64,000 nt of DNA from Colletes latitarsis (lineage: Eukaryota; Arthropoda; Insecta; Hymenoptera; Colletidae). The notes under the pieces are model-generated. The model was not told where the DNA came from. It worked only from the letters and a program-made list of their open reading frames with translations, and searched no databases. The stretch covers positions 12,773,501-12,837,500 of the forward strand of contig NC_135137.1 of assembly GCF_051014445.1 (NCBI RefSeq). Direction: 5' to 3'. Shown one piece after another: positions 35,801-48,800 of this stretch (position 1 is its first letter; each line of letters starts with the position of its first letter). Made by a program: the position numbers and the translations under genes.

Positions 35801-38800
35801 TATTTGCCTTCATCTGGCTCGAATTTTCGCATTTTTCGCATACTTGTTGGCCAGATCCTTCCCTTTTTCTGGTCAGGATCACGTATTAATGTGGTACCAC
35901 ACTCAAATTGTCAATAAAACCTGGTTCCGATTAATAGTTTAGAGGAGATCGCCGGTTTTGTCTGCGTTAGGTCTGCTATTTGCCATCTTCTAGCTCATAC
36001 TTTCGCTTTTTTCGCATACTTGAATGACCAGATCCTGGGCTTCTTCTGGTTTGCATCACGTAGCAATGCTGTACCACTCCGAAACAGTCAATGAAACCTT
36101 GTTCCCATTAATATTTTAGAGGATAACGCCGGTTAGGTTTGTGTTAGGTCCGGTATTTGCTATAATCTGGCTCATACTTTCGCTACTTTCGCATGCTTGT
36201 TGGCCAGATCCTGGGTTTTTTTCTGGTTAGGACCACGTAGTAATGTGGTACCACACCGAAACTGTCAATTAAACCTTGTTCCGATTAATATTTTAGAGGA
36301 TAACGCCGGTTATGTCTGGGTTAGGTCTGGTATTTGCAATTATCTGGCTCATGCTTTCGCATTTTTCGCATACTTGTTGGCGAGATCCTGGGCTCTCGCT
36401 GATTTGGATCACGTAGTAATGTTTTACCACACCGACACAGTCAATCAAACGTGGTTGCGATTAATATTTTAGAGGATAACGCCGGTTCTGTCTGGGTTAG
36501 GCCTGGTATTAGGCATCATCTAGCTCTTACTTTCGCATTTTTCGCATACTTGTTGGCCAGATCCTGGGTTTTGTCCGGTTTGGATCACGTAGTAATGTGG
36601 TACCACACTGGAACAGTCAATTAATCCTGGTTCCGATTATTATTTTAGAGGATAACGCCGGTTATGTCTGGGTTAGGTCTGGTATTTGCCCTCATCTGGC
36701 TCGAATTTTCGCATTTTTCGCATACTTGTTGGCCAGATCCTGGCCTTTTTCTGGTTTGGATCACGTAGTAATGTGGTACCACACCGAAACAGTCAATTTA
36801 ACCTGGATTCGATCAATACTTTAGAGGATAAGGCCGATTAGGTTTGTGCTAGGTCTGGTATTTGCAATCATCTGCCTCATACATTCGCATCTTTCGCAAA
36901 CTTGTTGGCCAGATCCTGGGTTTTTTTCTGGCTAGGATCACGTATTAATGTGGTACCACACTCAAATTGTAAATGAAACCTGGTTCCGATTAATATTTTA
37001 GAGGAGAACGCCGGTTATGCCTGGGTTAGGTCTGGTATTTGCCACCATCTACCTCCTACTTTCGCTTTTTTCGCATACTTGAATGACCAGATCATGGGCT
37101 TTTTCTGGTTTGGATCACGTAGTAATGTGGTACCACACTGTAATAGTCAATTAATCCTGGTTCCGATTATTATTTTAGAGGATAACGCCGGTTTTGTCTG
37201 GGTTAGGTCTGGTATTTATCATCATCTGACTCAGATTTTCGGATTCTTCGCATACTTGTTGGCCAGATCCTGGGTTTTTTCTGGTTTGGATCACGTAGTA
37301 ATGTGGTACCACACCGATACAGTCGATTAAACCTGGTTCCGATTAATATCTTAAAGGATACCGCCGGTTATGTCTGGGTTAGGTCTGGTATTTGGAATCA
37401 TCTGGGTCGTGCTTTCGCATTTTTCGCATACTTGTTGGCCAGATCCTGGGCTTTTTCTGGTTTGGATCACGTAGTAATATGGAACCACACCGATGCAGTA
37501 AATTTAACCTGGATTCGATCAATATTTTAGGGGATAACACGGGTTAGGGCTGGGTTACGTCTGGTATTTGCAATCATGTGTCTCATACTTTCGTATGTTT
37601 CGCATACTTGTTGGCCTGGTCCTGGGTTTCCTCTGGTTTGGATCACGTAGTAATGTGGTACCACAACGAAACTGTCAATTAAACTTAGTTGCGGTTAATA
37701 TTTTGGAGAATAACGCCGGTTATGTCTGGGTTAGGTCTGGTATTTATCATCATCTGACTCAGATTTTCGGATTCTTCGCATACTTGTTGGCCAGATCCTG
37801 GGTTTTTTCTGGTTTGGATCCCGTAGTAATGTGGTACCACACCGAAACAGTCGATTAAACCTGGTTCCGATTAATATCTTAAAGGATACCGCCGGTAATG
37901 TCTGGGTTAGGTCTGGTATTTGGAATCATCTGGCTCGTGCTTTCGCATTTTTCGCATACTTGTTGGCCAGATCCTGGGCTTTTTCTGGTTTGGATCACGT
38001 AGTAATATGGAACCACACCGATGCAGTAAATTTAACCTGGATTCGATCAATATTTTAGGGGATGACACGGGTTAGGGCTGGGTTACGTCTGGTATTTGCA
38101 ATCATGTGTCTCATACTTTCGTATGTTTCGCATACTTGTTGGCCAGGTCCTGGGTTTCCTCTGGTTTGGATCACGTAGTAATGTGGTACCAGAACGAAAC
38201 AGTCAATTAAACCTAGTTGCGGTTAATATTTTGGAGAATAACGCCGGTTATGTCTGGGTTAGGTCTGGTATTTGCAAACATCTAGCTCATACTTTCGCAT
38301 TTTTCGCATACTTGTTGGCCAGATCGTGGCCTTTTTCTGGATTGGATCACGTAGTAATATGGCACCACACTGAAACAGTCAATTCAACCTGGTTCCGAGT
38401 AATATTTTGGAGATTAACGCCGGTTAGGTCCGGGTTACGTCTGGTATTTGCAATCATCTAGTCCATACTTTCGCATTTTTCGAATACTTGTTGGCCAGAT
38501 CCTGGGCTTTTTCTGGTTTGGATCAAGTAGTAATATGGTACCACACCGAAACAGTCAACTAAACCTGGATCCGATTAATATTTTAGAGGACAACGCCGGT
38601 TATGCTTCGGTTAGGTTTGATATTTGCCCTCATCTGGCTCGTACTTTCGCAGTTTCGCATACTTGAAAGGGCAGATCCTGGATTCTTTTCCGGTTAGGTC
38701 ACGTAATAAAGTGGTACCGCGCTGAAACGGTCAATTAAACCTGGTTTCGATCAAAATTTTAGAGGATAACGCTGGTTATGTCTGGGTTAGTTCTGGTATT

Positions 38801-41800
38801 TGCAATCATCTGGCTCGTGCTTTCGCATTTTTCGCATACTTGTTGGCCAGATCCTGGTCTTTTTCTGAACCACACTGAAACTGTCAATTAAACCTGGTTC
38901 CGATTTAGATTTCAGAGGATAACGCCGGTTATGTCTGGGTTACGTCAGGTATTTGCAAACATCTGCATCATACTTTCGCTACTTTCGCATACTTGTTGGC
39001 CAGATCCTGTGGTTTTTCCTGGTTAGGATCACGTAGTAATGTGGTATCACACAGAAATAGTCAATAAAACCTGGTTCCGATTAATATTTTAGAGGATAAC
39101 GACGGTTATGTCTGGGTTAGGTCTGGTATTTGCCTTCATCTAGCCCATACTTTCGCATTTTTCGAATACTTGTTGGCCAGATCCTGGCATTTTTCTGGTT
39201 TGGATCACGTAGTAATGTGGTACCACACTGGAACAGTCGATTAATCCTGGTTCCGATTATTATTGTAGAGGATAACGCCGGTTATGTCTGGGTTACGTCA
39301 GGTATTTGCAAACATCTGCATCATACTTTTGCTACTTTCGCATACATGTTGGCCAGATCCTGGCCTTTTTCTGGATTGGATCACGTAGTAATGTGGTACC
39401 ACACTGTAATAGTCAATTAAACCTCGTCCCGATTAATATTTTAGGGGATAACGCCGGTGATGTCTGGGTCAGGTCTGGTATTTGCCATCATCTAGCCCAT
39501 ACTTTCGCATTTTTCGAATACTTGTTGGCCAGATCCTGACATTTTTCTGGTTTGGATCACGTAGTAATGTGGTACCACACTGGAACAGTCAATTAATCCT
39601 GGTTGCGATTATTATTTTAGAGGATAACGCCGGTTATGTCTGGGTTAGGTCTGGTATTTACCGTCATCTGACTCAGATTTTCGCATTTTTCGCATACTTG
39701 TTGGCCAGATCCTGGCCTTCTTCTGGTTCGGATCACGTAGTATTTTGGTACCACACTGAAACTGTCAATTTAACCTGATTCCGATTAATATTTTAGATGA
39801 TAACGCCGGTTATGTCTGGGTTAGGTCTGGTATTTGCCATCATCTATCTCATACTTTCGCTTTTTTCGCATACTTGAATGGCCAGATCCTGGCCTTTTTC
39901 GGGTTTGGTTCCCGTAGTAATGTGGTACCACACTGTAACAATCAATTAAACCCGGTTGCGATTAATATTTTAGAGGATAACGCCGGTTATGTCTGGGTTA
40001 GGTCTGGTATTTGCCCTCATCTGGCTCGTACTTTCGCATTTTTCGCATACTTGTTGGCCACATCCTGGGTTTTTTCTGGTTGCGATCACGTGGTACAGTT
40101 GTACCACACTGAAACTGTCAATTAAACCTGGTTGCGATCAATATTTCAGAGGATAACATCTGTTAGGTCTGGGTTACGTCAGGTATTTTCAATCATCTGC
40201 ATCATACTTTCGCTACTTTCGCATACTTGTTGGCCAGATCCGGGGGTTTTTCCTGATAAGGATCACGTAGTAATGTGGTATCACACAGAAATAGTCAATA
40301 AAACCTGGTTCCGATTAATATTTTAGAGGATAACGCCGGTTATGTCTGGGTTAGGTCTGGTATTTGCCATCATCTAGCTCATACTTTCGCTTTTTTCGCA
40401 TACTTGAATGACCAGATCCTTGGATTTTCTGGTTTGGATTACGTAGTAATGTGGTACCACACCGAAACAGTCAATTAAACCTTGTTCCGATTAATATTTT
40501 AGAGGATAACGCCGGTTATGTCTGGGTTAGGTCTGTTATTTGGAATCATCTGCTTCATACTTTCGCATTTTTCGCATACTTGTTGGCCAGATCCTGGTCT
40601 TTTTCTGAACCACACTGAAACTGTCAATTAAACCTGGTTCCGATTTAGATTTCAGAGGATAACGCCGGTTATGTCTGGGTTAGTTCTGGTATTTGCTATA
40701 ATCAGGCTCGTACTTTCGCATTTTTCGCATACTTGTTGGCCAGATCCTGGGTTTTCTCTGGTTTGGATCACGTAGTAATGTCGTACCACACTGTAATAGT
40801 CAATTAAACCTCGTCCCGATTAATATTTTAGGGGATAACGGCGGTGATGTCTGGGTCAGGTCTGGTATTTGGAATCATCTGCCTCATACTTTCGCATTTT
40901 TCGCTTACTTGTTGGCCAGATCCTGGGCTTTTTCTGGTTTGGATCACGTAGTAATGTCGTACCACACTGTAATAGTCAATTAAACCTCGTCCCGATTAAT
41001 ATTTTAGGGGATAACGCCGGTGATGTCTGGGTCAGGTCTGGTATTTGCCTTGATCTGGCTCGAATTTTCGCATCTTTCGCATACTTGTTGGCCAGATCCT
41101 GCCCTTTTTCTGGTTAGGATCACGTATTAATGTGGTACCACACTCAAATTGTCAATAAAACCTGGTTCCGATTAATAGTTTAGAGCAGAACGCCGGTTTT
41201 GCCTGCGTTAGGTCTGCTATTTGCCATCTTCTAGCTCATACTTTCGCTTTTTTCGCATACTTGAGTGACCAGATCCTGGGCTTTTTCTGGTTTGCATAAC
41301 GTAGCAATGCTGTGCCACTCCGAAACAGACAATGAAACCTGGTTCCGATTAATATTTTAGAGGACAACGCCGGTTATGCTTGGGTTAATTCTGGTATTTG
41401 CAAACATCTAGGTCATACTTTCGCATTTTTCGCATACTTGTTGGCCAGATCCTGGCCTTTTTCTGGTTCGGATCACGTAGTATTTTGGTACCACACCGAA
41501 ACAGTCAACTAAACCTGGATCCGATTATTATTTTAGAGGACAACGCCGGTTATGCTTGGGTTAGGTCTGGTATTTGCCATCATCCAGCTCATACTTTCGC
41601 TTTTTTCGCATACTTGAATGACCAGATCCTGGGCTTTTTCTGGTTAGGATCACGTATTAATGTGGTACCACACTCAAATTGTCAATAAAACCTGGTTCCG
41701 ATTAATATTTTAGAGGAGAACGCCGGTTTTGCCTGCGTTAGGTCTGCTATTTTCCATCTTCTAGCCCATACTTTCGATTTTTCGCATACTAGAATGATCA

Positions 41801-44770
41801 GATCCTTGGCTTTTTCTGGTTTCGATTACGTAGCAAAGCTCTACCACTCCGAAACAGTCAATGAAACCTTGCTCCCATTAATATTTCAGAGGATAACGCC
41901 GGTTAGGTTTGTGTTAGGTCCGGTATTTGCTATAATCTGGCTCACACTTTCGCTACTTTAGCATACTTGTTGGCCAGATCCTGGGTTTTTTTCTGGTTAG
42001 GACCACGTAGTAATGCGGTACCACACCGAAACAGTCGATTAAACCTTGTTCCGATTAATATTTTAAAGGATACCACCGGTTATGTCTGGGTTAGGTCTGG
42101 TATTTGGAATCATCTGCCCCATACTTTCGCATTTTTCGCTTACTTGTTGGCCAGATCCTGGGCTTTTTCTGGTTTGGATCACGTAGTAATGTGGTACCAC
42201 ACTGTAATAGTCATTTAAACCTCGTCCCGATTAATATTTTAGGGGATAACGCCGGTGATGTCTGGCTCAGATCTGGTACTTGCTTTCATCAGGCTCGAAT
42301 TTTCGCATTTTTCGCATACTTGTTGGCCAGATCCTGCCCTTTTTCTGGTTAGGATCACGTATTAATGTGGTACCACACACAAATTGTCAATAAAACCTGG
42401 TTCCGATTATTAGTTTAGAGGAGAACGCCGGTTTTGCCTGCGTTAGGTCTGCTATTTGCCATCTTCTAGCTCGTACTTTCGCTTTTTTCGCATACTTGAA
42501 TGACCAGATCCTGGGCTTTTTCTGGTTTGCATCACGTAGCAATGCTGTACCACTCCGAAACAGTCAATGAAATCTTGTTCCCATTAATATTATAGAGGAT
42601 AACGCCGGTTAGGTTTGTGTTAGGTCCGGTAATTGCTATAATCTGGCTCATACTTTCGCTACTTTAGCATACTTGTTGGCCAGATCCTGGGTTTTTTTCT
42701 GGTTAGGACCACGTAGTAATGTGGTACCACACCGAAACAGTCAATTAAACCTTGTTCCGATTAATATTTTAGAGGATCACGCCGGTTATGTCTGGGTTAG
42801 GTCTGGTATTTGCAATCATCTGGCTCATGCTTTCGCATTTTTCGCATGCGTGTTGGCCAGATCCTGCGCTCTCGCTGATTTGGATCACGTAGTTATGTTT
42901 TACCACACCGACACAGTCAATCAAACGTGGTTGCGATTAATATTTTAGAGGGTAACGCCGGTTATGTCTGGGTTAGGCCTGGTATTAGGCATCATCTAGC
43001 TCTTACTTTCGCATTTTTCCCATACTTGTTGGCCAGATCCTGGGTTTTTTTCTGGTTAGGACCACGTAGTAATGTGGTACCACACTGGAACAGTCAATTA
43101 ATCCTGGTTCCGATTATTATTTTAGAGGATAACGCCGGTTATGTCTGGGTTAGGTCTGGTATTTGCCCTCATCTGGCTCGAATTTTCGCATTTTTCGCAT
43201 ACTTGTTGGCCAGATCCTGGCCTTTTTCTGGTTTGGATCACGTAGTGATGTGGTACCACACAGAAACAGTCAATTTAACCTGGATTCGATCAATACTTTA
43301 GAGGATAAGGCCGATTAGGTTTGTGCTAGGTCTGGTATTTGCAATCATCTGCCTCATACATTCGCATCTTTCGCAAACTTGTTGGCCAGTTCCTGGGTTT
43401 TTTTCTGGCTAGGATCACGTATTAATGTGGTACCACACTCAAATTGTAAATGAAACCTGGTTCCGATTAATATTTTAGAGGAGAACGCCGGTTATGCCTG
43501 GGTTAGGTCTGGTATTTGCCACCATCTACCTCCTACTTTCGCTTTTTTCGCATACTTGAATGACCAGATCATGGGCTTTTTCTGGTTTGGATCACGTAGT
43601 AATGTGGTACCGCACTGTAATAGTCAATTAATCCTGGTTCCGATTATTATTTTAGAGGAGAACGCCGGTTATGTCTGGGTTAGGTCTGGTATTTATCATC
43701 ATCTGACTCAGATTTTCGGATTCTTCGCATACTTGTTGGCCAGATCCTGGGTTTTTTCTGGTTTGGATCACGTAGTAATGTGGTACCACACCGAAATAGT
43801 CGATTAAACCTGGTTCCGATTAATATCTTAAAGGATACCGCCGGTTATGTCTCGGTTAGGTCTGGTATTTGGAATCATCTGGCTCGTGCTTTCGCATTTT
43901 TCCCATACTTGTTGGCCAGATCCTGGGCTTTTTCTGGTTTGGATCACGTAGTAATATGGAACCACACCGATGCAGTAAATTTAACCTGGATTCGATCAAT
44001 ATTTTAGGGGATAACACGTGTTAGGGCTGGGTTACGTCTGGTATTTGCAATCATGTGTCTCATACTTTCGTATGTTTCGCATACTTGTTGGCCAGGTCCA
44101 GGGTTTCCTCTGGTTTGGATCACGTAGTAATGTGGTACCACTACGAAACAGTCAATTAAACCTAGTTGCGGTTAATATTTTGGAGAATAACGCCGGTTAT
44201 GTCTGGGTTAGGTCTGGTATTTGCAAACATCTAGCTCATACTTTCGCATTTTTCGCATACTTGTTGGCCAGATCGTGGCCTTTTTCTGGATTGGATCACG
44301 TAGTAATATGGCACCACACTGAAACAGTCAATTCAACCTGGTTCCGAGTAATATTTTGGAGATTAACGCCGGTTAGGTCCGGGTTACGTCTGGTATTTGC
44401 AACCATCTAGCCCATACTTTTGCATTTTTCGAATACTTGTTGGCCACATCCTGGCAATTTTTTTGGTTTGGATCTCGTAGTAATGTGGTACCACACCGAA
44501 ACAGTCAACTAAACCTGGATCCGATTAATATTTTAGAGGACAACGCCGGTTATGCTTGGGTTAGGTCTGGTAATTGCCCCCATCTGGCTCGTACTTTCGC
44601 AGTTTTCGCATACTTGAATGGGCAGATCCTGGATTCTTTTCCGGTTAGGTCACGTAATAAAGTGGTACCGCGCTGAAACGGTCAATTAAACATGGTTTCG
44701 ATCAAAATTTTAGAGGATAACGTTGGTTATGTCTGGGTTAGTTCTGGTATTTGCAATCATCTGGCTCGTG
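32852..44770. repeat. 11,919-bp tandem duplication, copy D2
   Basis: Direct tandem partner of D1. The left limit of identity is A20932 against G32851. The right limit is T32891 against C44810. The 39-bp stretch 32,852-32,890 is present at the start of D1, at the D1/D2 joint and again at 44,771-44,809, so the exchange occurred somewhere in it. It spans the duplicated TTTCGCAT and TTGGCCAGATCCTGGG, the most constant part of the monomer. Confidence 0.93.
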
Positions 44771-45673
44771 CTTTCGCATTTTTCGCATACTTGTTGGCCA
44801 GATCCTGGGCTTTTTCTGGTTTGGATCACGTAGTAATATGGTACCACACCGAAACAGTCAACTAAACCTGGATCCGATTAATATTTTAGAGGACAACGCC
44901 GGTTATGCTTGGGTTACGTCTGGTATTTGCCCTCATCAGGCTCGTACTTTCGCAGTTTTCGCATACTTGAATGGGCAGATCCTGGATTCTTTTCCGGTTA
45001 GGTCACGTAATAAAGTGGTACCGCGCTGAAACGGTCAACTAAACCTGGATCCGATTAATATTTTAGAGGATAACGCCGGTTATGTCTGGGTTAGGTCTGG
45101 TATTTGCCATCATCTAGCTCATACTTTCGCTTTTTTCGCATACTTGAATGGCCAGATCCTGGGGTTTTTCTGGTTTGGATCACGTAGTAATATGGTACCA
45201 CACCGAAACAGTCAACTAAACCTGGATCCGATTAATATTTTAGAGGACAACGCCGGTTATGCTTGGGTTAGGTCTGGTATTTGCCCTCATCAGGCTCGTA
45301 CTTTCGCAGTTTTCGCATACTTGAATGGGCAGATCCTGGATTCTTTTCCGGTTAGGTCCCGTAATAAAGTACTACCGCGCTGAAACGGGCAACTAAACCT
45401 GGATCCGATTAATATTTTAGAGGAGAACGCCGGTTAGGTTTGTGTTAGGTCCGGCATTTGCTATAATCTGGCTCATACTTTCGCTAATTTAGCATACTTG
45501 TTGGCCAGATCCTGGGTTTTTTTCTGGTTAGGACCACGTAGTAATGTGGTACCAAACCGAAACAGTCAATTAAACCTTGTTCCGATTAATATTTTAGAGG
45601 ATAACGCCGGTTATGTCTGGGTTAGGTCTGGTATTTGGAATCATCTGCCTCATACTTTCGCATTTTTCGCATA

Positions 45674-45826
45674 CTTGTTGGCCAGATCCTGGTCTTTTTC
45701 TGAACCACACTGAAACTGTCAATTAAACCTGGTTCCGATTTATATTTTAGAGGATAACGCCGGTTATGTCTGGGTTAGTTCTGGTATTTGCTATAATCTG
45801 GCTCGTACTTTCGCATTTTTCGCATA
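45674..45826. repeat. 153-bp deletion monomer class, example
   Basis: Landmark spacing is 153 instead of 176 bp. TTTTTCTG runs straight into AACCACACTGAAAC, removing the 23 bp that carry GGATCACGTAGTAAT and the left half of the palindrome. A parent with GGAACCACACC, as near 25,562, would give this exact joint. The joint lies at about 21,684; 26,947; 28,687; 33,602; 38,866; 40,606; 45,701; 46,911; 47,593; 51,451; 54,783; 55,641 and 60,205. None lies left of 21.6 kb. Confidence 0.85.
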
Positions 45827-48800
45827 CTTGTTGGCCAGATCCTGGGTTTTTTCTGGTTCCGATCACGTGGTACAGTTGTACCACCCTGGAACAGTCAATT
45901 AATCCTGGTTCCGATTCTTATTTTAGCGGATAACGCCGGTTATGTCTGGGTTAGGTCTGGTATTTACCATCATCTGAATCTGATTTTCGGATTCTTCGCA
46001 TACTTGTTGGCCAGATCCTGGGTTTTCTCTGGTTTGGATCACGTAGTAATGTGGTACCACACCGAAACAGTCGATTAAACCTGGTTCCGATTAATATTTT
46101 GGCGGATAACGCCGGTTTTGCCTACGTTAGGTCTGCTATTTGCCATCTTCTAGCCCATACTTTCGCATTTTTCGAATACTTGTTGGCCAGATCCTGGCAT
46201 TTTTTTGGTTTGGATCACGTAGTAATGTGCTACCACACCGAAACAGTCAACTAAACCTTGTTCCCATTAATATTTTAGAGGATAACGCCGGTTAGGTTTG
46301 TGTTAGGTCCGGTATTTGCTATAATCTGGCTCATACTTTCGCTAATTTAGCATACTTGTTGGCCAGATCCTGGGTTTTTTTCTGGTTAGGACCACGTAGT
46401 AATGTGGTACCACACCGAAACAGTCAACTAAACCTGGATCCGATTAATATTTTAGAGGACAACGCCGGTTATGCTTGGGTTAGGTCTGGTATTTGCCCTC
46501 ATCTGGCTCGTACCTTCGCTACTTTAGCATACTTGTTGGCCAGATCCTGGGTTTTTTTCTGGTTAGGATCACGTATTAATGTGGTACCACACTGAAGTAG
46601 TCAATTAAACCTGGTTGCGATTAATATTTTGGCGGATAACGCCGGTTATGTCTGGGTTAGGCCTGGTATTTGCCATCATCTAGCCCATACTTTCGCATTT
46701 TTCGAATATTTGTTGGCCAGATCCTGGCATTTTTCTGGTTTGGTTCATGTAGTAATGAGGTACCACACCGAAACATTCAACTAAACCTGGATCCGATTAA
46801 TATTTTAGAGGAGAACGCCGGTTATGCCTGCGTTAGGTCTGGTATTTGCCATCATCTAGCTCATACTTTCGCATTTTTCGCATACTTGTTGGCCAGATCC
46901 TGGCTTTTTTCTGAACAACACTGAAACTGTCAATTAAACCTGATTCCGATTTATATTTTAGGGGATAACGCCGGTGATGTCTGGGTCAGGTCTGGTATTT
47001 GCCTTCATCTGGCTCGAATTTTCGCATTTTTCGCATACTTGTTGGCCAGATCCCGCCCTTTTTCTGGTTAGGATCAGGTATTAATGTGGTACCACACTCA
47101 AATTGTCAATAAAACCTGGTTCCGATTAATAGTTTAGAGGAGAACGCCGGTTTTGCCTGCGTTAGGTCTGCTATTTGCCATCTTCTAGCTCATACTTTCG
47201 CTTTTTTCGCATACTTGTTGGCCAGATCCAGAGCCCTCGCTGATTTGGATCACGGAGTAATGTTTTACCACACCGAAACAGTCAATCAAACGTGGTTGCG
47301 ATTAATATTTTAAAGGACACCGCCAGTTATGTCTGGGTTAGGTCTGGTATTTGCCCTCATCTGGCTCGTACTTTCGCAGTTTTCGCATACTTGAATGGGC
47401 AGATCCTGGATTCTTTTCCGGTTTGGTCACGTAATAAAGTGGTACCGCGCTGAAACGGTCAATTAAACCTGGTTTCGATCAAAATTTTAGAGGATAACGT
47501 TGGTTATGTCTGGGTTAGTTCTGGTATTTGCAATCATCTGGCTCGTGCTTTCGCAATTTTCGCATACTTGTTGGCCAGATCCTGGGCTTTTTCTGAACCA
47601 CACTGAAACTGTCAATTAAACCTGATTCCGATTTATATTTTAGAGGATAACCCCGGTTGTGTCTGGGTTAGTTCTGGTATTTGCTATAATCTGGCTCGTA
47701 CTTTCGCATTTTTCGTATACTTGTTGGCCAGATCCTGGGTTTTTTCTGGTTCCGATCACGTGGTACAGTTGTACCACACTGGAACAGTCAATTAATCCTG
47801 GTTCCGATTATTATTTTAGCGGATAACGCCGGTTATCTCTGGGTTAGGTCTGGTATTTACCATCATCTGAATCAGATTTTCGGATTCTCCGCATACTTGT
47901 TGGCCAGATCCTGGGTTTTTTCTGGTTTGGATCGCGTAGTAAAGTGGTACCACTCCGAAACAGTCGATTAAACCTGGTTCCGATTAATATTTTAAAGGAT
48001 ACCGCCGGTTATGTCTGGGTTAGGTCTGGTATTTGGAATCATCTGCCTCATACTTTCGCATTTTTCGCTTACTTGTTGGCCAGATCCTGGGCTTTTTCTG
48101 GTTTGGATAACGTAGTAATATGGTACCACACCGATACAGTAAATTTAACCTGGATTCGATTAATATTTTAGGCGATAACGTCGGTTACGTCTGGGTTAGT
48201 TCAGGTATTTGCAACCATCTGGCTCGTGCTTTCGCATTTTTCGCATACTTGTTGGCCAGATCCTGGGCTTTTTCTGGTTTGGATCACGTAGTAATATGGT
48301 ACCACACCGATACAGTAAATTTAACCTGGATTCGATCAATATTTTAGGGGATAACACGGGTTAGGGCTGGGTTACGTCTGGTATTTGCAATCATGTGTCT
48401 CATACTTTCGTATGTTTCGCATACTTGTGGGCCATATCCTGGGTTTTTTTCTGGTTGGGCTCACGTATTAATGTGGTGCCACACTGATATAGCCAATTCA
48501 ACCTGGTTCCGAGTAATATTTTGGAGAATAACGCCGGTTATGTCTGGGTTAGGTCTGGTATTTGCAAACATCTAGCTCATACTTTCGCATTTTTCGCATA
48601 CTTGATGGCCAGATCGTGGCCTTTTTCTGGATTGGATCACGTAGTAATATGGCACCACACTGAAACAGTCAATTCAACCTGGTTCCGAGTAATATTTTGG
48701 AGATTAACGCCGGTTAGGTCCGGGTTACGTCTGGTATTTGCAATCATCTATCTCATACTTTCGCATTTTTCGCATACTTGAATGGCCAGACCCTGGCCTT

